Shown here piece by piece: positions 5,690 through 13,373 of a stretch of 27,138 nt of DNA. Source of the stretch: an uncultured Clostridia bacterium (GTDB lineage: Bacteria; Bacillota; Clostridia; Lachnospirales; CAG-274). Position 1 is the stretch's first letter, and every line of letters starts with the position of its first letter. The notes under the pieces were generated by a model. It worked only from the letters and a program-made list of their open reading frames with translations. It was not told the origin of the DNA and did not search any database. The position numbers and the translations under genes are program-made. Location of the stretch: the NCBI GenBank assembly GCA_910579745.1, contig CAJTVH010000045.1, positions 1 to 27,138 of the forward strand, written 5' to 3'.

Positions 5690-5872
5690 ATGAAAGTAAG
5701 GGAACTTATAAAAATAATAAAAGATGACGGCTGGTATGAGGTAAACCAAAGAGGTTCTCATATACAATATGAACATCATACCAAAAAGGGAAAGGTTACA
5801 ATTCCCAATCATAATGGAGATATTCCGAAAGGAACATTAAACAGTATTCTAAAGCAAGCGGGGATTAAATAA
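5690..5872 (+). CDS. hicA: HicA family mRNA interferase toxin (pair 1)
   Basis: A 60-residue double-stranded RNA-binding-like toxin that cleaves mRNA independently of ribosomes when free of HicB. The signature is N-terminal LIKIIKDDGWYEV, the catalytic GSH (residues 22-24, His24), then a beta strand KGKVTIPNHN and the C-terminal KGTLNSILKQAGI. ATG 5690 follows AAGGAGG at ideal spacing, while an upstream TTG (5684) overlaps the Shine-Dalgarno. The partner HicB follows 43 bp downstream. The pair sits in the terminase-portal interval of the head operon and has its own promoter and terminator. It is a full-length toxin with the key residue intact. Confidence 0.9.
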   Translation: MKVRELIKIIKDDGWYEVNQRGSHIQYEHHTKKGKVTIPNHNGDIPKGTLNSILKQAGIK

Positions 5873-5915
5873 AAAAGCCCTGTATGCCGCATTATATATT
5901 ATGAGGTGATATTTT

Positions 5916-6311
5916 ATGAAAGGAACAACTTATTTTGCTGTATTTGAACCCGGTGAAAGTGGATATGGTGTATATTTTCCGGATTTGCCGGGGTGTATAA
6001 CCGTAGGTAAAAACATTGAGGACGCGGAGAAAATGGCGGAAGAAGCGTTGGGATTACATCTTTGGGGAATGGAAAAAGATAATGAGGAAATACCAAGCGC
6101 GACAAATCCACCATTTGAGGATTTAGAAAAAGACTCTTTTGTTATGCCAATAACTATATATATGCCGGTTGTTAAAAATGAAATGGAAAATAAGGCTGTA
6201 AAGAAAACTTTAACAATTCCCTACTGGCTAAATGAAATCGCGGAGGAAAAAGGAGTTAATTTTTCACAGCTGCTTCAAATAGCTTTGAAAGAATATTTAA
6301 AATTGAGTTAA
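5916..6311 (+). CDS. hicB: HicB family antitoxin (pair 1)
   Basis: A 131-residue antitoxin. The N-terminal HicB fold (residues 1-50: FAVFEPGESGYGVYFPDLPG, then ALGLHLWGMEKDNEEIP) binds and blocks HicA. The C-terminal part (KKTLTIPYWLNEIAEEKGVN, then FSQLLQIALKEYL, about 92-129) is a ribbon-helix-helix that should bind the ACGTAT operator and repress the pair. AGGTG lies upstream of the ATG. It resembles the HicB at 8253-8648 throughout and most closely in the C-terminal domain, so the two pairs are paralogues that might cross-bind. A terminator follows at once. Confidence 0.9.
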   Translation: MKGTTYFAVFEPGESGYGVYFPDLPGCITVGKNIEDAEKMAEEALGLHLWGMEKDNEEIPSATNPPFEDLEKDSFVMPITIYMPVVKNEMENKAVKKTLTIPYWLNEIAEEKGVNFSQLLQIALKEYLKLS

Positions 6312-6320
6312 TATAAATAG

Positions 6321-6352
6321 AACATCTGAAAATTTTCAGGTGTTTTTTTATT
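6321..6352 (+). terminator. Terminator closing hicAB-1
   Basis: AACATCTGAA and TTCAGGTGTT pair (6321-6344, near-perfect with one T-G) and are followed by TTTTTTATTT. It lies 17 bp before the portal start codon, so late-operon RNA must read through it. Confidence 0.85.
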
Positions 6353-6369
6353 TGAGGGAGGTGAGAGCA

Positions 6370-7935
6370 TTGAATATTATAGACGGCATAATTGAGAGTA
6401 TCGCGCCTATTTACGGAGAAAAAAGGAGGATTGCGAGGGAAAGGCTTAATTTAAGAAAAATTATGAATAGCGGATATGACGAAAGCGGCGCGAGCCGTGG
6501 TAAAAACAGTATGAAAGGGTGGGCGGCCAGCAGCAAAAGTCCGCAGGAGGATATTGACAAAAATTTAAGTCTTTTAAGACAGCGTTCAAGAAGCTTATAT
6601 ATGTCGGCGCCTTTGGCGGTTTCGGCGATAAAGACCAACAGGACAAATATTATCGGGTCGGGGCTTAAGCCGAAGCCTAAAATTGACTTTGAAAAGCTTG
6701 GTATGACTGTTGATGAGGCTGAAAATTGGGAAAGGCAGACGGAAAAAGAGTTTGCCCTTTGGGCGGAGTCAAAATTCTGCGATGTTACGGGAGTTAATGA
6801 TTTTTATGAGATGCAGCAGCTTGCCTGTATGAATTGGCTTTTAAACGGCGATGCCTGCGCTTTGATTGATTATGAAAGGAAAAATAACAATTATATGCCA
6901 TATTCTTTGAGACTTCACCTAATTGAAAGTGACAGGATATGTAATCCCAATACAACAGGCAAGGAAATTGACTTACTGAAAAAAGCGGAAAACGGGAACA
7001 GGATTTATAACGGTGTTGAAATTAACAAAAAAGGGGGAGTTGAGGCATATTATATATGCAATACATATCCCGCGTCAAATTTAAATTTAAAAAAAGAGTG
7101 GGTCAGAGTTGAAGCGTATGGTAAAAAGACAGGAACTCCTAATGTTTTAATGATATTTGAGGCGGAAAGACCCGAACAGTACAGAGGTATACCGTATCTT
7201 GCCCCGGTTATAGAAAGTCTGAAGCAATTAACAAGGTACGCGGAAGCCGAACTCATGGCGGCGGTTTTAAACGGTGTTTTCTCTTTGTTTATTAAAACGA
7301 CTTCACCCGCAGGTGATATACCTTTTTCCGGTATTATCGAAGACGATGAAAGGGTAAGCTCCGACCCTAATGATTATGAGCTTGGCGCGGGAATTATAAA
7401 TGTACTAAATCCCAATGAAAGTATAGACGTTGTTGACGCGAAAAGGCCCAATATAAATTTTGACGGATTTGTTTCCTCAATGGCTAAATATATAGGAGCC
7501 GCTCTTGAAATTCCCGTTGAGATTTTAATAAAATCTTTTAATTCCAATTATTCCGCCTCAAGGGCGGCGCTTTTGGAATTTTTTAAAGCCGTTAAAATGA
7601 AAAGAGCGTGGCTTGTCAATGATTTCTGTAAGCCTGTTTATGAGTTATGGCTTACGGAGGCGGCAGCTAAGGGAAGAATAAACGCTCCGGGGTTTTTCCT
7701 TGATCCTGCCATTAAAAAGGCGTGGTGTGGTTGTATATGGAACGGACCGGCGCAGGGACAGATTGACCCGGTTAAGGAAGTTACGGCGGCGCGGGAGAGA
7801 GTTGAATTAGGTATTAGCACGAGAGAAATTGAGGCTATTGAGACTATGGGAGGTGATTTTATGACAAATGCCGTTCAGCTTGAAAGGGAGGCTAAAGAAA
7901 TGAAAAAAATAAAAGACACGGGGGAAATAAAATAA
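6370..7935 (+). CDS. Portal protein, lambda gpB family
   Basis: About 521 residues forming the dodecameric ring at the packaging vertex. An Arg-rich N-terminus with SLLRQRSRSLYMSAPLAVSA (about 64-83) is typical of lambda-type portals, followed by NRTNIIGSGLKPKP, a wing and stem region around KSLKQLTRYAEAELMAAVLN, and the conserved EIPVEILIKSFNSNYSASRA. TTG 6370 is chosen since GGGAGGTGA lies ~7 nt upstream; GTG 6361 overlaps it. HicAB cassettes lie on both sides of the gene, an uncommon situation for an essential virion gene. The C-terminus is polar and rich in Lys/Glu. Confidence 0.93.
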   Translation: MNIIDGIIESIAPIYGEKRRIARERLNLRKIMNSGYDESGASRGKNSMKGWAASSKSPQEDIDKNLSLLRQRSRSLYMSAPLAVSAIKTNRTNIIGSGLKPKPKIDFEKLGMTVDEAENWERQTEKEFALWAESKFCDVTGVNDFYEMQQLACMNWLLNGDACALIDYERKNNNYMPYSLRLHLIESDRICNPNTTGKEIDLLKKAENGNRIYNGVEINKKGGVEAYYICNTYPASNLNLKKEWVRVEAYGKKTGTPNVLMIFEAERPEQYRGIPYLAPVIESLKQLTRYAEAELMAAVLNGVFSLFIKTTSPAGDIPFSGIIEDDERVSSDPNDYELGAGIINVLNPNESIDVVDAKRPNINFDGFVSSMAKYIGAALEIPVEILIKSFNSNYSASRAALLEFFKAVKMKRAWLVNDFCKPVYELWLTEAAAKGRINAPGFFLDPAIKKAWCGCIWNGPAQGQIDPVKEVTAARERVELGISTREIEAIETMGGDFMTNAVQLEREAKEMKKIKDTGEIK

Positions 7936-7959
7936 TACGTATTTTTATGCATCATACAC

Positions 7960-7988
7960 TTGACATACGTAACAATACGTGGTATAAT
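7960..7988 (+). promoter_or_regulatory. Consensus promoter and operator of hicAB-2
   Basis: TTGACA (7960-7965), 17 bp, TATAAT (7983-7988). ATACGT occurs in the spacer twice (7966 region and 7975-7980), and AATACGTATT lies upstream at 7934-7943. The same hexamer is used in the hicAB-1 promoter, suggesting related HicB operators. Confidence 0.9.
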
Positions 7989-8019
7989 ATATTTGTAACA
8001 AAGAAAGGGGTAAATTAAA

Positions 8020-8208
8020 ATGCCAATGACACCAAAACAAATGATAAAATTGCTTAAAGATAATGGATTTGTTGAGGTCAGACAAAACGGTTCTCATAAA
8101 TTTTTTATAAATAAGGAAACTAATAAGAGTACTGTGGTTCCTTGTCATAGCAAAGATTTAAAAAAAGGAACAGAAGAAAGCATTCTAAAACAAGCGGGAC
8201 TTAAATAG
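8020..8208 (+). CDS. hicA: HicA family mRNA interferase toxin (pair 2)
   Basis: A 62-residue HicA with MIKLLKDNGFVEVRQNGSHK (His26 catalytic), a KSTVVPCHSKDLKKGT segment and the terminal SILKQAGLK. It would degrade mRNA when unneutralised. GAAAGGGG lies 10 nt before the ATG. It differs considerably from HicA of pair 1 in the middle of the protein but keeps the same ends, so the duplication is old or the pairs were acquired separately. It is placed 85 bp after the portal and 44 bp before its HicB. Confidence 0.9.
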   Translation: MPMTPKQMIKLLKDNGFVEVRQNGSHKFFINKETNKSTVVPCHSKDLKKGTEESILKQAGLK

Positions 8209-8252
8209 TTCCGCGACCTTTCTAAAAAATATATTATGGGAGTGTGTTATTT

Positions 8253-8648
8253 ATGAAAAAATTATTTTATCCCGCTATTTTTCAAATTGAGGAAACAGGT
8301 TATTCGGTGACATTTCCTGATGTGGAAGGCTGTATAACGCAAGGTGAGGATATGCAGGAAGCTTATGAGATGGCTAATGACGCGCTTGGTCTTGTTTTAT
8401 CTTATTTAAAAGCTGAACATAAAGAAATTCCAAAGGCTTCTTTACCTCAAAATATAAAAGTGACCGATAATCAATTTATTGTTGTGATTGAGTTTGATAT
8501 GCAGGCGTATTTGAGGAAAAATTGTAATAAAGCGGTAAAAAAAACATTGTCTATTCCCCAATGGCTTAATGAGGAGGCGGAAGAAGCGGGAATTAATTTT
8601 TCACAGGTGCTTCAAAACGCTCTTAAAGAAAAACTTGAGATAAAATAA
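8253..8648 (+). CDS. hicB: HicB family antitoxin (pair 2)
   Basis: A 131-residue antitoxin. The N-terminal HicB domain (YPAIFQIEETGYSVTFPDVE, then GCITQGEDMQEAYEMANDAL) neutralises HicA. The C-terminal ribbon-helix-helix (KKTLSIPQWLNEEAEEAGIN, then FSQVLQNALKEKL) is for DNA binding. ATG 8253 is chosen because GGGAGTG lies ~9 nt upstream; an upstream TTG (8244) overlaps it. The C-terminal domain is nearly superimposable on that of pair 1. The 172-bp palindromic element begins 16 bp past the stop and may serve as its terminator. Confidence 0.9.
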   Translation: MKKLFYPAIFQIEETGYSVTFPDVEGCITQGEDMQEAYEMANDALGLVLSYLKAEHKEIPKASLPQNIKVTDNQFIVVIEFDMQAYLRKNCNKAVKKTLSIPQWLNEEAEEAGINFSQVLQNALKEKLEIK

Positions 8649-8663
8649 TTTAAAAAAAGACAT

Positions 8664-8835
8664 TAGACTTCTTTTAAAACTTCATATCAATACCAGTATT
8701 TTTAGCAAAAAATATTTCACTCAATGCTTTATAACGCTTTCGGCGTGTAAAAAACAAAACGCCTTTCGCTAAAAACATTGAATAAAATATTTTTTTATTG
8801 GATTGATGTAATTTTACAGTTTTGAAAGAAGTCTA
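8664..8835. repeat. 172-bp palindromic element, copy 2 (MITE-like)
   Basis: The ends TAGACTTCTTT (8664-8674) and AAGAAGTCTA (8826-8835) belong to 18-bp arms matching at 17 positions. Inside, AAAAAATATTTCACTCAATG pairs with CATTGAATAAAATATTTTTT. The core ACGCTTTCGGCGTGT then AACGCCTTTCGCT is the inverse of the core at 308-343. It fills the whole interval between hicB-2 and the protease gene apart from short flanks. It is non-coding. Transcribed, it would fold into one long interrupted hairpin. Confidence 0.65.
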
Positions 8836-8880
8836 TTTATAATATTTTAAGTATCTTTTTTTAATACCAAGAGGAGAGAA

Positions 8881-9981
8881 ATGCGTAATTTTTGGCAGTT
8901 TAAAAATATGGATGACAGCAACGCCGAATTATATTTATACGGCGAGATAGTGTCTGAGGAACCATGGTTTTCAGAGGATTGTGTGTCTTATAGAAATTTT
9001 GTGAGAGACTTAAAAGCTTTGGGTGACTGTAAAAGTATAACGGTATATATAAACAGCGGAGGGGGTGATGTGTTCGCGGCGAACGCCGTTTATTCCCAGC
9101 TAAAAAAACATTCCGCGGGTATTAACATTGAGATTGAGGGAATATGCGCGAGCGCCGCCACTATTATAGCCATGGCGGGAGATGTGATAAGAGCTGAGAA
9201 AAACTCTTTGATTATGATACATAATCCAAGTGTCGGACTTATGGGATATTTTGACGCGGATAAGCTTAGCAAATGTCAAAACTCAATAAGCGCCGTTAAG
9301 AAGTCAATTATTGAGGCTTATCTCTCAAGAATTAATAAAACAGAGGATGAGTTGTCCGAGTTAATGGATAATGAGACTTGGTATACAGGCAAAGAGGCTT
9401 TAGAAGAGGGCATTATTGACGAGGTGTATGAAAATTCTGAAAATAGTAATTTTTTAAATTTCGCTGATGATAGATTCGCTGTTATAAATAATTTTATTTG
9501 TGATACTGAGCGTTTTAAAAATTTCCCAAAAGAGAAAATAAAAGAAAATAAAAGATATAAGGAAAAGGCTTTAAAAGAGCCTTTTTTTAATACAAAAAAA
9601 GAAACAAAGGAGGTAATTTCAATGACATTGATGGAAGTAAAAGACAAGTATCCCGATATTTATAACGAAATCGGGAAAGAGGCGGCTCTTATGGAAAGGG
9701 AAAGGATTAAGGCCATTGATGAAATCGCTGTGAGTTTGCCTAAGGAAATGGCTGATAAGGCAAAGTATGAGGATTGTATTTCAGCGGCGGAGCTGGCTTT
9801 TAACGCTTTGAGAGAAAATAAAGGCATCGCCGCTAGTACTTTTAGGGATATTGTTTCCGACAATTCAAAATCAGGAGTTGAAGATATTGAGGCGAATGAC
9901 AGTCTTTCTGAGGGAGGTAACGGAAAAGAGGAAAGAATAAAACGCCTTGCCGATTTTATGAACAAAGGAGGCGGGAGATAA
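8881..9981 (+). CDS. Prohead protease (ClpP-type) fused to scaffold
   Basis: A 366-residue maturation protease-scaffold, comparable to lambda gpC/Nu3. Residues 1-185 are a ClpP-type serine protease: YINSGGGDVFAANAVYSQL, catalytic Ser91 in CASAAT, His114 in IMIHNPSVG and a candidate Asp163 in LMDNETWYTG. Residues 215-240 are a Lys-rich linker. Residues 248-366 form a helical, charged scaffold domain. ATG 8881 has GAGGAGAG right upstream. The scaffold part has its own internal start (see 9622). A terminator-like hairpin (AAAGGCT/AGCCTTT plus T run, about 9565-9589) lies in the linker coding sequence. It overlaps the decoration gene by TAATG. Confidence 0.93.
   Translation: MRNFWQFKNMDDSNAELYLYGEIVSEEPWFSEDCVSYRNFVRDLKALGDCKSITVYINSGGGDVFAANAVYSQLKKHSAGINIEIEGICASAATIIAMAGDVIRAEKNSLIMIHNPSVGLMGYFDADKLSKCQNSISAVKKSIIEAYLSRINKTEDELSELMDNETWYTGKEALEEGIIDEVYENSENSNFLNFADDRFAVINNFICDTERFKNFPKEKIKENKRYKEKALKEPFFNTKKETKEVISMTLMEVKDKYPDIYNEIGKEAALMERERIKAIDEIAVSLPKEMADKAKYEDCISAAELAFNALRENKGIAASTFRDIVSDNSKSGVEDIEANDSLSEGGNGKEERIKRLADFMNKGGGR
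9622..9981 (+). CDS. Nested in-frame scaffold protein (internal start)
   Basis: A 119-residue product in the same frame as the protease. ATG 9622 is preceded by an excellent AAAGGAGG (9606-9613) at 8 nt, which an ordinary coding sequence would rarely contain. The product begins MTLMEVKDKYPDIYNEIGKE and is almost wholly charged helix. In lambda the scaffold Nu3 arises the same way from inside gene C. The independent product would assemble the prohead and be removed by the protease. That it is made is an inference from the ribosome binding site and the family precedent. Confidence 0.75.
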   Translation: MTLMEVKDKYPDIYNEIGKEAALMERERIKAIDEIAVSLPKEMADKAKYEDCISAAELAFNALRENKGIAASTFRDIVSDNSKSGVEDIEANDSLSEGGNGKEERIKRLADFMNKGGGR

Positions 9982-10349
9982 TGGAATATTTTAAAAAAGA
10001 AAGCGAGTTTATCCCGGATAAACTGTTCGCCGGATTAAAAATTCCTGTTTTAACAGGGTTCGCTGAAATAGAGAGCGGGCAGGGGGTTTTGAGACGGGGA
10101 ACGTTAATAGGGAAAAGCGGCAGCGGTAAATATTTTATTTTAGGCTCTGAGGTTTCAGGGGAAACAAATATAGTTCCTTATGGAATTTTAGCCGACTCTG
10201 TTGACACGGCTGACGAGAAAGTTAATACAACTGTTTATTTGTCGGGAATATTTAACCGGTCCGCCGTTTTCGCCGCCGATGGTACGGATATTTCCGAATA
10301 TGAGTATGAGTTTAGAAAACTATCAATTTATTTTGAGGATGTCGTTTAG
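9981..10349 (+). CDS. Head decoration protein, lambda gpD-like
   Basis: A 122-residue beta-rich protein with the layout of lambda gpD: a region with GFAEIESGQGVLRRGTLIGK (about 27-46) and a later ILADSVDTADEKVNTTVYLS (about 70-89). gpD trimers bind the outside of the expanded capsid lattice and stabilise it. It starts at a TAATG overlap with the protease gene and lies 17 bp before the capsid gene. Assignment rests on position and pattern. Confidence 0.85.
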   Translation: MEYFKKESEFIPDKLFAGLKIPVLTGFAEIESGQGVLRRGTLIGKSGSGKYFILGSEVSGETNIVPYGILADSVDTADEKVNTTVYLSGIFNRSAVFAADGTDISEYEYEFRKLSIYFEDVV

Positions 10350-10366
10350 CAAAGGGGGAATTTTTA

Positions 10367-11404
10367 ATGGGTAATTATGATACAAGAGAAATGCTTGAGG
10401 CTATTGAGCTTAGAAATCCGATGAAAACATTTTTCGCCGATACGTTTTTTAAAGTTCATAGAACTCATATCGCTGAAAAAATAGAGGTTGACGTGAAAAA
10501 GAGCAAAAGAAAATTAGCTCCTTTTGTCGCGCCGAGAAAGGGCGGTAAAATTCTGACAAGGGAAGGTTTTGTCACAAACTCAATCACAACCCCAAAGCTC
10601 GCTCCTGAGAGAATTATGACTGTTGATGATATTGTTAAAAGGGGTCTGGGAGAAAATGTTTACAGCAAAAAAACTCCCGAGGAAAGAGCGGATGAGCTTC
10701 TCGCGGAAGATTTGAGGGATTTGGAAAAGGCTATCGCCGACAGAACGGAGTGGCTTGTCAGAGAAATTTTATTTAAAGGAAAAATCAGTGTCGCCGTACC
10801 TGATGACGGAATAGATATTTCCGTTGATTTTGGTTTTGAGAACAAGACTGTTCTCTCAAGCGACACTCTTTGGTCAGCCGCTTCCGTAAATCCCATAAAG
10901 GATTTAAAAGAGTGGAGAAGAACCGTGATTAAACAGACGGGAACGGCGCCGAATATCTGTATTATGGGTTCGGAATCCGCTGATGTGTTTCTTTCAAACG
11001 CTTTTGTGATAAAAGCTATGGACGTGCTGAATTTAAAAAATGTTGTTATTGAGCCGAGGGTTGTAAATCCGGCTTTGACTTTCTTGGGGAGGATAGCGGA
11101 GCTTGACCTTGACATTTATTCTTATGACGAGTGGTTTATAAATGACGACGGCGGGGAGGAACCGATGATTCCTTACGGTCATGTGCTTTTGGCCGGAAAC
11201 GGCGGAATAGGAAGCGTTGAGTACGGCGCTGTCACGCAGATTGAGGGCGACGGCGGTTTTGTTACATATGAGGCGGAGATTGTGCCAAAACAATGGGTTG
11301 ACAAGAATAACAATATTCAGATGATAAGGCTTACTTCCCGTCCCGTTCCTATGCCTTTTGATGTCTCAAGCTGGTATATCGGTGTGGTTCTGTCTGAGAG
11401 CTGA
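10367..11404 (+). CDS. Major capsid protein, lambda gpE family
   Basis: A 345-residue HK97-fold shell protein. It shows the features of the gpE family: TFFADTFFKVHRTHIAEKIE (about 21-40), VDVKKSKRKLAPFVAPRKGG (about 41-60), the helical ERADELLAEDLRDLEKAIAD, and the late RPVPMPFDVSSWYIGVV near the C-terminus. The length agrees with lambda gpE (341). AAAGGGGGAA precedes the ATG. The gene follows the decoration gene as in lambda. Confidence 0.93.
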   Translation: MGNYDTREMLEAIELRNPMKTFFADTFFKVHRTHIAEKIEVDVKKSKRKLAPFVAPRKGGKILTREGFVTNSITTPKLAPERIMTVDDIVKRGLGENVYSKKTPEERADELLAEDLRDLEKAIADRTEWLVREILFKGKISVAVPDDGIDISVDFGFENKTVLSSDTLWSAASVNPIKDLKEWRRTVIKQTGTAPNICIMGSESADVFLSNAFVIKAMDVLNLKNVVIEPRVVNPALTFLGRIAELDLDIYSYDEWFINDDGGEEPMIPYGHVLLAGNGGIGSVEYGAVTQIEGDGGFVTYEAEIVPKQWVDKNNNIQMIRLTSRPVPMPFDVSSWYIGVVLSES

Positions 11405-11414
11405 GGTGAGTGAT

Positions 11415-11759
11415 ATGTATATAGCCGCTATGAACATTAAAAGCTGTAAAAAAACATATAAAAAGGGCGACGTTCTTGGAAATGAGTTCTCAAAGGAGGA
11501 TATATCGAGATTTATAAAAATGGGCGCTGTTTTTTCAAGAGGGGAAGAACGCTTGACCGCAGAGGAATTTGACGATTATGAGCCGGAGGAAATAGTTTTT
11601 TTTGACGAGAGCGATTTAAGGAAAATAAAGTCTAAAGCGGAGCTTCGGGAGTACGGCAAGCGGATAGGGTTTGAGGCGTCCATGGAACTTACAAGGGAAG
11701 AGATGATTAATTCTTTGCTTAATTATATTGAGGAGGCGAGAGAAACGGGTGAGTGCTGA
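11415..11759 (+). CDS. Conserved phage protein after capsid, HeH-like C-terminus
   Basis: About 114 residues. The N-terminal half contains AAMNIKSCKKTYKKGDVLGN, a pattern seen in small phage head proteins between capsid and connector. The C-terminal 40 residues (LRKIKSKAELREYGKRIG, then a second helix EEMINSLLNYIEEA) resemble a helix-extension-helix (HeH/SAP-like) nucleic-acid-binding motif. ATG 11415 follows GAGGTGA. The slot matches lambda FI, which assists packaging, but no sequence similarity to FI can be claimed. It overlaps the next gene. Confidence 0.6.
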   Translation: MYIAAMNIKSCKKTYKKGDVLGNEFSKEDISRFIKMGAVFSRGEERLTAEEFDDYEPEEIVFFDESDLRKIKSKAELREYGKRIGFEASMELTREEMINSLLNYIEEARETGEC

Positions 11760-12117
11760 CACGGATTTTGAAAAGGAGTCAGGGACAGGGAAATTTAAGG
11801 AAAGTGTAAACGCTGACGTTCAAAATGTTTTTTTCAGCCTTGATGAGTTCGCTGAGAAGCGTTTGATTAACGGCAAAGAGATTCCTGTTGTGGTTGATGA
11901 TGATAAAATGAATGAGCTTGTCGAGAGCAAGTTTACTCCTCTTGACAGGGTTTACGAGAAAATGGTTTTGTTTTACGCGCGAAAGGAAGCGCTTGAGTTT
12001 ATCCCGAAAGTAAACAGCGGTTTCTTTTTTGACGGCGAGATGTATCAGGTGGCGGACGTTACTGACGATGGATTTGGCGTTCTGACGGTTACAATAGGGA
12101 GAAATATCGGGCGGTGA
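11749..12117 (+). CDS. Head-tail connector, FII/Phage_attach-like
   Basis: About 122 residues. The central FFSLDEFAEKRLINGKEIPV (about 27-46) followed by VVDDDKMNEL is characteristic of FII-type (Phage_attach) head completion proteins, which cap the portal and accept the tail. The C-terminal half is beta-rich (GFFFDGEMYQVADVTDDGFG). GTG 11749 overlaps the end of the preceding gene, with AGGAGG 12 nt upstream, slightly long; TTG 11728 is an alternative. It is followed 4 bp later by the gpZ-like gene. Confidence 0.7.
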   Translation: MSADTDFEKESGTGKFKESVNADVQNVFFSLDEFAEKRLINGKEIPVVVDDDKMNELVESKFTPLDRVYEKMVLFYARKEALEFIPKVNSGFFFDGEMYQVADVTDDGFGVLTVTIGRNIGR

Positions 12118-12121
12118 TTTT

Positions 12122-12751
12122 ATGGCTGAGTTTGTTGATATTGATATTGACTGGGGTGAAGTCGAGAAAAAGCTTAATAAATTTTTGAAAGTTCCCGATA
12201 AGATGAGCAAGGCTTTAAATATGGCCTTAAACGAGACCATAAAAGGGGCTAAGGCAGAGGCGGGGAAGAAAATCAAGGAAAATTATACTGTTAAGAGGAA
12301 AGGTGACATTACAGGAAATCTTAAGGCGGTATTATCGACAAAACGGACGCTTATGGCGAGTGTTGAGACAAGAGGCAGACCGCTCGCCCTCACAAAATCA
12401 AAGTTTAGGAAAAACACAAAACGGCTTACCGCTTTCGCCAATCCCAAAGCCTCATCGCCTGGGGGACGGACGGGGGGCTTCGCCGCCGTTATGGATTCGG
12501 GACATATGGGTATTTTTGTAAGGACAGGCAGGTTTGAGCATACAACAAGTTCAAATAAAGAAGAATCTAAAAAAAGAGCTAAAACAAAAAAAGGAATTGA
12601 GCCTTTACGGCAGCTTTTCGGTCCTGGAACAAGCCAAATGCTCGCTAACGACGATATTACGAAGGAAATCGCCGAAAAGGTCAAAGAAAGGTTTGAGAAA
12701 AGTCTTGACAGGGCTATAGAACAGGTATTAAGACAGGAAATGGGGAATTGA
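12122..12751 (+). CDS. Minor tail protein Z-like (gpZ)
   Basis: A 209-residue basic protein with an N-terminal helix (WGEVEKKLNKFLKVPDKMSK), the conserved KALNMALNETIKGAKAEAGK (about 29-48), and a core with SPGGRTGGFAAVMDSGHMGI (about 112-131) and PLRQLFGPGTSQML. This pattern is that of the prophage minor tail protein Z family, which joins tail to head. It has a normal family length. It lies between the connector and tail terminator-type genes as in lambda. Confidence 0.82.
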   Translation: MAEFVDIDIDWGEVEKKLNKFLKVPDKMSKALNMALNETIKGAKAEAGKKIKENYTVKRKGDITGNLKAVLSTKRTLMASVETRGRPLALTKSKFRKNTKRLTAFANPKASSPGGRTGGFAAVMDSGHMGIFVRTGRFEHTTSSNKEESKKRAKTKKGIEPLRQLFGPGTSQMLANDDITKEIAEKVKERFEKSLDRAIEQVLRQEMGN

Positions 12752-12752
12752 T

Positions 12753-13304
12753 ATGATTGCGCCGATGGAGTTTGAGGATGATTTTATTGATTTTTTGGAG
12801 AGAAAAGCCGCCGGTGAATTTAAACTTAAAGGATTTGACGGGGAAAACAATAAGGAAATTTATAAAAGACCAAAAGTCGTTAAAGGATTTTTGCTTCCTA
12901 AAATGAGCGATAATTCTCAGGTAAGCGAGCTTCCTTATATTTGTTTTAGGATAATAAAGCTTGAGACAATAAAAGTAAGCGGGAAAAACATTCATTGCCT
13001 TAAAACGGGTATACTGTTTGGGTGTTATTGTTCAGGTATTCAAAGCAAACACGGGAAACAAATTATCGCTGATGACGGAAGCGGCTATCGTGATTTATGG
13101 AATATTATGGAGCGTACAAGGCAGGCGCTGTTTAACGGAACATATAACCCTAAAGTGAGACTTTTTGAGGATACTTTCTCAATGGAGGTACCGGAAGAAC
13201 AGTATTATCCTGTTTGGGAAGGGCGGATAAACGCCGATTTTCTGATTGGAACTCCCGAGTGGGGAATGAGCGATTCGTTTTATAAACCGCCTAAACCGCT
13301 TTAA
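12753..13304 (+). CDS. Probable tail terminator/completion protein
   Basis: A 183-residue protein not firmly recognised. The sequence includes ELPYICFRIIKLETIKVSGK, then LFGCYCSGIQSKHGKQ and GYRDLWNIMERTRQALFNGT, a pattern of beta strands with a helix that resembles phage tail-terminator/completion proteins encoded just before the sheath. The position after gpZ and before the sheath supports that role. ATG 12753 is one base after the gpZ stop; ATG 12765 is an alternative. Confidence 0.55.
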   Translation: MIAPMEFEDDFIDFLERKAAGEFKLKGFDGENNKEIYKRPKVVKGFLLPKMSDNSQVSELPYICFRIIKLETIKVSGKNIHCLKTGILFGCYCSGIQSKHGKQIIADDGSGYRDLWNIMERTRQALFNGTYNPKVRLFEDTFSMEVPEEQYYPVWEGRINADFLIGTPEWGMSDSFYKPPKPL

Positions 13305-13373
13305 AGCGTTTCTGACAGGCCTTTTAAAGATTCTGTATATGGTCTTGGTATTTATGATTGGAGGCTTTATTTT

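Noticed and set aside
5594..5812. Membrane-like 72-aa frame on - over hicA-1
   Set aside because: Overlaps the hicA promoter and gene; hydrophobicity stems from AT-rich complement.
8664..8835. Riboswitch or group I/II intron
   Set aside because: Structure is a simple long palindrome without aptamer-like conserved loops or intron catalytic motifs; the inverted second copy fits a repeat element better.
10660..11115. Long antisense frame under the capsid gene
   Set aside because: Shadow of a confidently identified capsid gene; Ser/Phe-rich composition, no Shine-Dalgarno.
11779..12276. 165-aa antisense frame across the FII-like and gpZ-like genes
   Set aside because: Crosses two well-supported + genes, with no promoter or ribosome binding site.
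13305..13373. Possible promoter before the pre-sheath gene
   Set aside because: No -35/-10 pair at proper spacing; the interval probably only carries the ribosome binding site.
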